Assembly (NCBI GenBank): GCA_039720395.1
Contig: CM077824.1
Span: 24,815,278-24,879,277 of the forward strand
Direction of reading: 5' to 3'
DNA from: Liquidambar formosana
Lineage: Eukaryota; Streptophyta; Magnoliopsida; Saxifragales; Altingiaceae
Length of the DNA: 64,000 nucleotides
Shown here: one piece after another, positions 57,035-64,000 of the stretch
Layout of the letters: each line of letters opens with the position of its first letter
Position numbering within the stretch: position 1 is the first letter of the stretch
Notes under the pieces: generated by a model
What the model was told of the DNA's origin: nothing
What the model saw: only the letters and a program-made list of their open reading frames with translations
Database searches by the model: none
Made by a program: the position numbers and the translations under genes

Positions 57035-59518
57035 GGTGTCACTGCAGGCAAGTTATTGGGGTTTATGATCACTCAGAGAGGTATCGAAGTGGACCCAGGG
57101 AAGATAAAAGCTATTGTGGAGATGGAGCCGCCTAGCACTGAGAAGCAGATCCGGGGTTTTCTGGGAAGAGTTCAATACATAAGCCGATTCATTGCCAACT
57201 TGACCATGGTTTGCGAACTAATCTTCAAATTGCTTAAGAAAGGTGTGCCAAAAGTATGGAACGAAGAATGCCAAGAGGCCTTTGAGACCATTAAGAGATA
57301 CTTGAGCAATCCTCCAATCTTAGTTCCCCCACGGCAAGGCGCGCCACTTTTGTTATACTTAACGGTCACCGAAACCGCGACGGGAGCTATGTTAGCTCAA
57401 TATCTTGAAGGGTCTACAAAGGAAAATGCCATTTATTACTTAAGCAAGAAAATGACAGACTATGAAGTGAAGTACAATGCAATTGAAAAGGCTTGTGTGG
57501 CACTAGTATGGGCGACGCAGAAACTCTGGCACTACATGATGTCCTTCGAAGTGTTCTTGATAAGTCGCATGGACCCGTTGAAGTACCTGGTAGAAAGGCC
57601 AGTATTGTCATTCAGAACTGCTCGATGGTCAATTCTCCTCAATGAATTCGACATCAAGTACGTGAATCAGAAGTCTATCAAGGGAAGCGTCATCGCAGAC
57701 TACCTAGCCAGCTGTCCGGTGTCATCATCCGCTCCGTTCAACGATCAATTCCCAGATGAGGACGTGCTAGAGATTGGTAGAAAAACTTGGAGAGTATACT
57801 TCGATGGGGCAGCCAATAAGAAAGGTTATGGGATAGGAGTCCTGCTGGTCTCACCCGAAGAGGCATTTACACCGTTGGCGGTCAAGTTGGGGTTCGAAGC
57901 CACCAACAACATTGCTGAATATGAGGCCTGTATCCTAGCATTGGAAGCGGCACTTGAATTGGGGATCAAAGAATTAGAAGTGTTCGGGGACTCGGTGCTA
58001 ATCATTTGTCAGATAAAAGGGGAATGGAAAACTCGAGATGAGAAGCTGCTACCCTACCATGCCTATCTGGAAGCTCTAACCAAGGAGTTCTCAGAGATAG
58101 AGTTCAACTACCTTTCAAGAAACAAGAACCAGTTCGCCGATGCCTTGGCGACCCTAGCATCCATGGTGGAGATACCTGAAGGGGGAAATGTGAAGCCGTT
58201 GGTAATAGAATGCCGAGACAAACCTGTGTACTGTTGTGCAATCCGAGGAGGGGAAGTGAATGATGGCTGTCCGTGGTTCCATGACATAAAGAAGTTCATT
58301 GAAGAAAGGGAGTACCCAGAAGGAGCATCTCGCATTGATAGAAAAACCCTAAGGCGGTTGGCAAGTCACTATGTACTTTGTGGAGGAAAGCTATATCGGA
58401 GATCATACGACGGGATCCACCTGCTGTGTGTCACCGAGGAAGAAGCCGAGCATCTGATTAAAGAAATCCATGAAGGGACAGGGGCTCCGCATATGAATGG
58501 CTATATGTTAGCTAAGAAAATCATGAGGTTAGGCTATTATTGGTCTACCATGGAAAGAGACTGCCACGCACATGTCAAGAAGTGCCACAAATGCCAACTG
58601 TTCGCCAGTGGACAACATTTGCCTTCTATGCCTTTAACAAGTATGTCGTCACCATGGCCATTCGCGGTATGGGGGATAGATATCATCGGACAGATCAAGC
58701 CAAAGGCGTCAAATGGGCATGAATACATCCTGGTTGCCATCGACTACTTCACTAAGTGGGTGGAAGCAGCGTCCTTCAAGACCTTGAATTCCAAGAAGGT
58801 AGCACAGTTCATACAGCACAGCATCATCTATCGATATGGGGTACCACATGAAGTTATCTCAGACAATGGCCAGCACTTTCAAAAAGAAACCCATGAGCTC
58901 TTGCAAAAGTACGGCATAGCCCACCATCTGTCGTCACCATACCATCCTCAGACTAATGGAGCGGTGGAAGCAGCTAACAAGAACATCAAGAAGATACTAC
59001 AGAAGACTGCGGACTCACACACAGACTGGCATGAGAAGTTGCCATTGGCTCTATGGGGTTACAGAACATCAATAAGATCGTCAACAGGGGCTACCCCTTA
59101 TTCTCTAGTTTATGGAATGGAGGCCGTGTTGCCAGTTGAATTGGAAGTTCCTTCACTAAGAGTTGCCGTGGAGAGCCAGATAACAGAAGTGGACTGGGTT
59201 AAGAGCCGCTATGATGAGTTAACTTTGCTGGATGAAAGGCATTTAAGGGCGCTGTATCATGTTCAGGGGTGTCAACGGAGAGTTGCCAGAGCATTCAACA
59301 AGCATGTCAAAGATCGAGGTCTAAAGAAAGGGGATGTAGTGCTGAAAGAAATCAGAGCTCCAGTGTTCGATCCGCGGGGAAAATTCAAGCCAAGTTGGGG
59401 TGGGCCATACATTATCAAAGAGATATTGCCAGCAGGGGCTGTTCGCCTCATGGATTTAGATGGAATTGAGTTCGCTCGTCTAACTAATTTGGACCAATTG
59501 AAAAAATATCATGTTTGA
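57035..59518 (+). CDS. Gypsy-2 RT end, RNase H, second RNase H and integrase
   Basis: Over 820 codons open (Met at 57056). Numbering from that Met: RT connection 1-90, first RNase H about 95-220, second plant-type RNase H about 245-370, integrase from about 465. The first RNase H lacks the usual D-A-S (T-V-T-E instead). The second has catalytic D250, E290, D312 and D362. Integrase has zinc ligands H472, H479, C510, C513, core D542, D603, E638, and a G-P-Y/F-like end (S-W-G-G-P-Y). A working second RNase H replacing a decayed first one is the hallmark of Tat/Ogre. Intact alone, but out of frame with upstream RT. Confidence 0.93.
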   Translation, partial: GVTAGKLLGFMITQRGIEVDPGKIKAIVEMEPPSTEKQIRGFLGRVQYISRFIANLTMVCELIFKLLKKGVPKVWNEECQEAFETIKRYLSNPPILVPPRQGAPLLLYLTVTETATGAMLAQYLEGSTKENAIYYLSKKMTDYEVKYNAIEKACVALVWATQKLWHYMMSFEVFLISRMDPLKYLVERPVLSFRTARWSILLNEFDIKYVNQKSIKGSVIADYLASCPVSSSAPFNDQFPDEDVLEIGRKTWRVYFDGAANKKGYGIGVLLVSPEEAFTPLAVKLGFEATNNIAEYEACILALEAALELGIKELEVFGDSVLIICQIKGEWKTRDEKLLPYHAYLEALTKEFSEIEFNYLSRNKNQFADALATLASMVEIPEGGNVKPLVIECRDKPVYCCAIRGGEVNDGCPWFHDIKKFIEEREYPEGASRIDRKTLRRLASHYVLCGGKLYRRSYDGIHLLCVTEEEAEHLIKEIHEGTGAPHMNGYMLAKKIMRLGYYWSTMERDCHAHVKKCHKCQLFASGQHLPSMPLTSMSSPWPFAVWGIDIIGQIKPKASNGHEYILVAIDYFTKWVEAASFKTLNSKKVAQFIQHSIIYRYGVPHEVISDNGQHFQKETHELLQKYGIAHHLSSPYHPQTNGAVEAANKNIKKILQKTADSHTDWHEKLPLALWGYRTSIRSSTGATPYSLVYGMEAVLPVELEVPSLRVAVESQITEVDWVKSRYDELTLLDERHLRALYHVQGCQRRVARAFNKHVKDRGLKKGDVVLKEIRAPVFDPRGKFKPSWGGPYIIKEILPAGAVRLMDLDGIEFARLTNLDQLKKYHV

Positions 59519-59863
59519 GGCCTGCTAGGTTGAAAACCCGTAAGGGCGGCCTAGGCAAAAGTTAAGGCATGAGAACTACGTAAGACCTGATTCTCCATTC
59601 AAAAAAAAAAACAAAAAAACAAAAAAACAAAAAAAAAAACAAAAAAAAAAAAAACAAAAAAAAAAAAGAAGAAAAAAAAACCATGGAGATACGTAGGCAA
59701 CCCATAAAGTTACCTTGGGTGCGGTCTAAATCAAACAACAAAATCCCAAATTCGATTTAGTATTGGCAATTTATTCAAAACTAAAATTGATTGACATAGC
59801 AATTCATTGGTATTAAGTAAAAGAACTATAAATATGCCATAAATATCCTATTCTATTGAGTCT
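59519..59863 (+). other. Gypsy-2 spacer after pol, with A-rich tract
   Basis: Short untranslated spacer. 59601-59680 is almost pure A broken by single C or G bases. The antisense gene ends at 59864, so the tract lies just downstream of it. I saw no gene. Confidence 0.8.
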
Positions 59864-61149
59864 TCAGTTTTTCTTGGGCTTCTTTGCAGCTCGCTCTTCA
59901 GCTTTCTTCTCCTCTCTTGCATGTCTTCTTTTCTTCCTCAAGTCATGTTCATAAGCTGTTGTCACTGCTTCCGTAATATCTTCTCTGCAAGGTCCAAGTT
60001 CATTGTTCTTGATAAGTCCAGAAATCCTTTCTCTTCGAGTAGTCTCTCTCTCACCTAAATTGCTTTTCAACCATTCCTTATACTCGGGGCTCATCATATA
60101 CGGACCATCAGTATTCGTAACTTGGGTTAGTATCAACTTGCTAGGCCATCGGTCCTTCGCCCAAGTCACTACAGAAAGACCCGCGGGCACCACAGGATAG
60201 TCACCTTTCAAGGAAGTGGGTATGGTTTGCATGGCACCCATCTAACGAAGAACCCTTGAAGGCCAATAGAAGGAAGTAGACCTCAGTCCTATGAGTCTCA
60301 CCATGGCGCATCCAGAAGTCCGCAGAAGCACCTGGTCATTGCAGCCCCATATGAATACAAACCACTTGACACTCCTCCAAGAAAGGGTTTGGAAGTAACC
60401 TAGCCAATCTCTCAATGAAAATTGCCCAGGCAGTTCAATGCGGCGAAGGCAGTAATGCTAGGGCTTGTACGGTGTAATGGCAACTAGTGACAAGAAATTC
60501 AGTCTTTCAAGCAACCACATCTGCAGTAGAATGGGGTACCTCCTAAAGGAACCTTTGGGTCCTCATGAGTTTTATCCAAACCATTCAGGGTTTCAGCTAG
60601 CACCATGGGAATCAAGTTATGGCCCTTGGCAAGGAGAGGAATCAAGTCACAGATTTGAATGGGAACATGTGGAGTACCAGTGGAAATAAGAAAACGACCA
60701 ATGAGGCAAAATGCAAGAGCATGCTTAATAGGAAAGGTAAAATTCAGAATACCTTTACTATCATAAGCTAAAAAAGAGGTTGCCAATTTCATCAAGTCTA
60801 CCATATGGTCCTTTACAAACGTAGAGGCATATTATGGGTGAATCCCAAGTAGATTGGAGAAAGAAGTAAGAAAGCTTGGGCGAGGAGTAGGGAGAATGAA
60901 AGGACCTACCGTTGAAACTCCATACAATGCACAGAATTCCTCCATGGTTGGGCACAGTTCTTCATAGTTGAAGCGGAACACATGAACTTGAGGATCCCAA
61001 AAATATGTAGCAGCAGTCAAGAGGTTCGTTTCAAGCCTCACATGCCTCAAGGAGAGCAATGGATCCAAGCCAAAGCACTTGAACTCAGATTTTGCTTCAG
61101 CACTCATAACTCTCAAAAACCCTCCTAAAAATTTGTCTAGAGCCTCCAT
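59864..61149 (-). pseudogene. Antisense plant-mobile-domain-like gene in Gypsy-2
   Basis: About 428 codons on the strand opposite pol, starting MEALDKFLGG at 61149 and ending in a basic KKRRHAREEKK...AAKKPKKN tail, a likely nuclear signal. Features of plant mobile domain (PMD, transposase-derived) proteins: W-D-P-x5-F-R-F with E-L-C-P-T-M-E-E-F, a Q-M-W-L-L-E-R-L helix, and R-V-L-R before a MGAMQTIP segment. Lesions: TAA 60832-60834, a frameshift near 60520-60535, TAG 60458-60460 and TAG 60242-60244. It has its own TATA box upstream. Extra antisense ORFs are known from Tat elements (from memory). The family call rests on motifs, not a search. Confidence 0.7.
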
Positions 61150-61196
61150 AATTTCTAATGAATGAATACAAGTAGGTTTAGGAACCTCTTGGATGT

Positions 61197-61208
61197 GTTT
61201 TTATAGGG
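61197..61208 (-). promoter_or_regulatory. TATA box for the antisense gene
   Basis: Minus-strand CCCTATAAAAAC about 48-59 bp upstream of the ATG at 61149. A start site about 30 bp downstream would give a leader of about 20 nt. This spacing and motif quality suggest the antisense gene has its own promoter rather than using an LTR. Confidence 0.55.
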
Positions 61209-61292
61209 AAAAGGTCACAAATCCAAGTTCAAATAGGAAAAAACCCATCAGAATAGGAAGTTTCCTATTCAAAGTGGAATTTCCGCTTTGGG

Positions 61293-61350
61293 CTCGGGTA
61301 ACCACCCAGGCCTGGGCGGCTAGCCTCCCGAGGCCTGGTGGTCACCCAAG
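61293..61350. repeat. GC-rich palindromic module upstream of the antisense gene
   Basis: 58-bp G+C island with inverted ends CTCGGGTAACC (61293-61303) and GGTCACCCAAG (61340-61350). It aligns in the same strand sense with 42111-42190 in the Gypsy-1 LTR, including GGCCTGG-CGG-TAGCC in the interior. In both places it lies upstream of a minus-strand TATA box. Confidence 0.65.
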
Positions 61351-61599
61351 CCACTTTGTTTTGGTTTTGCTTCTCGCTTTGTCTCGCCTTGACGCGTGAT
61401 CAAACCTCCTTCCAAATGAGATATTCAACACTTTTTGAGCTTAAAATCAATCAAATTCCATCTTGAAATCAATTCCTTGAATTGATTTTATGTTCAAAAG
61501 GGTTGAATATATTTCCCCTGTGTCATGCCAACTCAAGTGACAATGTGTTAAGTCACTTTCCTCTTGCACCATGCCTGTTCAATCTTGATAAATTGATCA

Positions 61600-63570
61600 T
61601 ATACTCCTCAGTTTCAAATTCTTGATTTTCCATCCCACTTGGTTGAATATACTCATCACTTGAATATATTCTTCCATTTCAAAAGTGTATTCACTCTTTG
61701 AATATGCTTCTCAGTTTCAAATTCTCATTCCCTATCCTACTTGGTTGAATATATTAATCACTTGAATATATTTTTCCATTTCAAAAGTGTATTCACCCTT
61801 TGAATATGCTTCTCAGTTTCAAATTCTCATTTTCTATCATACTTGGTTGAATATATTCATCACTTGAATATATTCTTCCATTTCAAAAGCATGTTCACCC
61901 ATTGAATATGCTTCCTAGTTTCAGATCCTCATTATCACTTACTTGGTTAATATATTCATCACTTGAATATATTTCTCCATTTCAATGGTATGTTCATCAC
62001 TTGAACATACTTCTCAGATATTTTGTCACTTACTTGGTTAAGTATATCCACCACTTGGGTATATTTTTTTTTCCATTTCAATGGTATACTCATCACTTGA
62101 GTATACTTCTCAGATATTTTGCCACTTACTTGGTTAAGTATATCCATCGCTTGGGTATATTTCTCCATTTCAATGGTATGTTCATCACTTGAACATACTT
62201 CTCAGATTATTTGTCACTTACTTAGTTAAATATATTCGTGACTTGAATATATTTCTCCATTTCAATGGTATACTCATCACTTGAGTATACTTCTCAGATA
62301 TTTTGTCACTTACTTGGTTAAGTATATTCGTGACTAGAATATATTTCTCCATTTCAATGGTGTACTCATCACTTGAGTACACTTCTCAGATTATTCTTAT
62401 CTTACTTGGTTAAATATATCCGTCGTTTGGATATATTTCTCCATCTCAATGGTATGCTCATCACTTGAGTGTACTTCTCAGCTTACTTGGTTAAATATAT
62501 CCATCACTTGGATACATTTCTCCATTTCAAAAGTATGTTCATCCCTTGAACGTACTTCTCAGTCTTTTTCAATCATTAAGTATACTCATCACTTGAGTAT
62601 ATTTCTCAGCATCTTTTTCATCACTTGGTTAAATATGTTCGTGACCTGAATATATTTCTCCATTCCAAAAGTACACTCATCACTTGAATACACCTCTCAG
62701 ATCATTCTTATCCTACTTGGTTAAATATATCCATCGCCTGGATATATTTCTCCATTTCAATGGTATGTTTATCACTTAAACATACTTGTCACTTACTTGG
62801 TTAAATATATTCGTGACTAGAATATATTTCTCCATTTCAATGGTGTACTCATCACTTGAGTACACTTCTCAGATTATTCTCTATCTTACTTGCTTAAGTA
62901 TATCCATTGCTTGGATGTATTTCTCCATTTCAAAAGTATGTTCATCACTTGAACGTACTTCTCAGTCTTTCTCAATCATTAAGTATCCTCATCACTTGAG
63001 TGTACTTCTCAGCTTACTTGGTTAAATATATTCGTGACTAGAATATATTTCTCCATTTCAAAAGTATGTTCATCACTTGAACGTACTTCTCAGTCTTTCT
63101 CAATCATTAAGTATCCTCATCACTTGAGTACACTTCTCAGATTATTCTTATCCTACTTGGTAAAATATATCCATCGCTTGGATATATTTCTCCATTTCAA
63201 TGGTATGCTCACCACTTGAGTATACTTCTCAGATTTCATTCTCACATTACTTGGTTAAATATATTCGTGACCTGAATATATTTCTCCATTTCAATGGTAT
63301 ACTCATCACTTGAGTATACTTCTCAGGTATTTTGTCACTCACTTGGTCAAATATATTCGTGACCTGAATATATTTCTCCATTTCCAAGGTACGTTCATCA
63401 CTTGAACGTACTTCTCAGATCTCATTCTCATCACTTGGTTAAATATATTCGTGACTAGAATATATTTCTCCATTTCAAAAGTATGTTCATTCGTAGTGGC
63501 TTGAATATGCTTCTCTTGACAATCATCAACCCCCAGTGGTTTAAGTATACTCATGACTTGAGTACACTTC
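61600..63570 (+). repeat. Tandem array of covarying stem-loops in Gypsy-2 3' region
   Basis: About 2 kb of diverged units of roughly 85-110 bp. Most hold two hairpins joined by CTCCATTTCAATGG or CTCCATTTCAAAAG and CTTCTCAGA. Hairpin 1 is AAATATATTC-GTGACTT-GAATATATTT (for example 62228-62254), with variants such as AAATATATCC/GGATATATTT (62723-62749). Hairpin 2 has loop TCACT and perfect 9-bp stems in four versions: GTATGTTCA (61988-62010), GTATACTCA (62084-62106), GTGTACTCA (62360-62382), GTACGTTCA (63389-63411). Both arms change together. It overlaps no coding frame of note. Confidence 0.85.
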
Positions 63571-63690
63571 CTTATTTCAGTCTCAGGTTTTCAACCTCCC
63601 ATCATTGTTGGTATCAGTGTGTGATTTCTCCGGGCTTTTTGGCCAAAAATGGGTTGTTCTTTATCATTGGTTCACAAGTGTAACTTGTTC

Positions 63691-63706
63691 GCCAATGAGG
63701 GGCTTC
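63691..63706 (+). promoter_or_regulatory. Polypurine tract of Gypsy-2
   Basis: AATGAGGGGCTTC directly before the 3' LTR start TGTCACACC at 63707; the purine run GAGGGG is the probable plus-strand primer. Confidence 0.7.
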
Positions 63707-64000
63707 TGTCACACCCCATTTTTGCACCACCTTACTAGGGCTCATCATTTCATGCATGTTTTTGTTTTGTTTTTGAGTCTAGTCACTTGCATTAGTTTTC
63801 TAGAGTCACAAGGACAATGGATATGAATTTTGGTTCAAATTGGAGTTGATCTTGAGGGATAATAAGAGCTTTTGTGACTTGAGGGGCATAATCGTCTTTT
63901 AAGTCCCAAACTTTTCATTTGACCTTGGAATGATCTCCAAATTGTCAATTGGAGTTCATATGGATGCATATGAGGTATTTCTAGGTTCAATTTGGTAAGT
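63707..64000 (+). repeat. Gypsy-2 3' LTR (first 294 bp)
   Basis: Matches the start of the 5' LTR at 48979 with about four substitutions near the end of the visible part. It continues outside the window. Confidence 0.95.

Larger units (their letters stand above)
48979..64000 (+). mobile_element. Gypsy-2: near-complete Tat-type Ty3/Gypsy element
   Basis: Plus-strand element: 5' LTR 48979-51765, PBS 51769-51786, leader, gag-protease, putative intron 55968-56138, RT, two RNase H domains, integrase to 59518, then a 4.2-kb 3' region with an antisense gene and a hairpin array, PPT, and the first 294 bp of the 3' LTR at the window edge. The second RNase H places it in the Tat/Ogre lineage. It inserted into Copia-E after GTTAT (48974-48978). 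The visible parts of the two LTRs differ at about four sites. Confidence 0.95.

Noticed and set aside
59601..59680. Poly(A) tail of a LINE, SINE or processed pseudogene
   Set aside because: No target duplication or retroposed body ends there. The tract is interrupted A-rich DNA within the Gypsy-2 3' region.
59864..61149. Host gene on the minus strand
   Set aside because: It sits between integrase and PPT of Gypsy-2, has stops and a frameshift, and antisense ORFs are known passengers of this lineage.
61902..62192. Open frames of 60-96 codons within the hairpin array
   Set aside because: Low-complexity translations of the repeat unit (ITWIHFSISKVCSSLE-type) present on both strands; products of repetition.
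61600..63570. CRISPR-like array or centromeric satellite
   Set aside because: Units are diverged, spacing is irregular, spacers are not unique, and the array lies between an antisense gene and a PPT inside one retrotransposon.
48979..64000. Endogenous pararetrovirus or retrovirus with an envelope gene
   Set aside because: Domain order protease-RT-RNase H-RNase H-integrase, LTRs, PBS and PPT are those of a Tat Gypsy element. No movement-protein or envelope-like frame is seen.

Overview
This window is nuclear DNA from a flowering plant. It consists entirely of nested LTR retrotransposons, and I found no convincing host gene, tRNA, rRNA or organelle insert. The evidence is Ty1/Copia elements primed by initiator tRNA-Met, Ty3/Gypsy elements with the dual RNase H of the plant Tat/Ogre lineage, plant telomere-type TTTAGGG repeats, and A+T-rich non-coding DNA. 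The species cannot be named from the sequence.

Layout. One Copia family with LTRs of about 1.66 kb (TGTTAGG...CCCAACA) supplies eight LTR copies. Copia-A (+) enters from the left (1-2907), resumes at 22317 and ends in a 3' LTR cut off near 26019. Copia-B (-; 2908-22311, target duplication TTTAA) sits inside A. Copia-C (-; 9658-19366, target duplication GCCTC) sits inside B. Copia-D (-; 26014-35175) is the only copy with a long readable gag-pol (27519-30305). Its 3' LTR is fused head to head with A's LTR, making an inverted repeat of about 3.2 kb. Gypsy-1 (-; 35176-42900) keeps gag, the start of protease, leader and 5' LTR, and that LTR carries a Copia solo LTR (38977-40638, target duplication CCCTA). 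Copia-E (+; 42901-48978) is another decayed copy. Gypsy-2 (+; 48979 to beyond 64000) is a nearly complete Tat-type element.

How the parts work. Copies A, B, C and E share the same wrecked gag-pol, including loss of the gag start codon, yet B and C have nearly identical LTR pairs. They look like a non-autonomous lineage moved recently by proteins from relatives such as D. Their long leaders keep structured RNA, notably three stem-loops with one constant 17-nt loop and three unrelated stems. Gypsy-2 carries gag, protease, RT, a degenerate first RNase H, a second RNase H and integrase with several stops and one frameshift. It also has a probable Ogre-like intron between protease and RT, an antisense plant-mobile-domain-like gene with its own TATA box in the 3' region, and about 2 kb of tandem stem-loops whose paired arms change together.

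The best candidates for something undescribed are the two families of covarying hairpins (Copia leader; Gypsy-2 3' region) and the antisense gene cassette of Gypsy-2.
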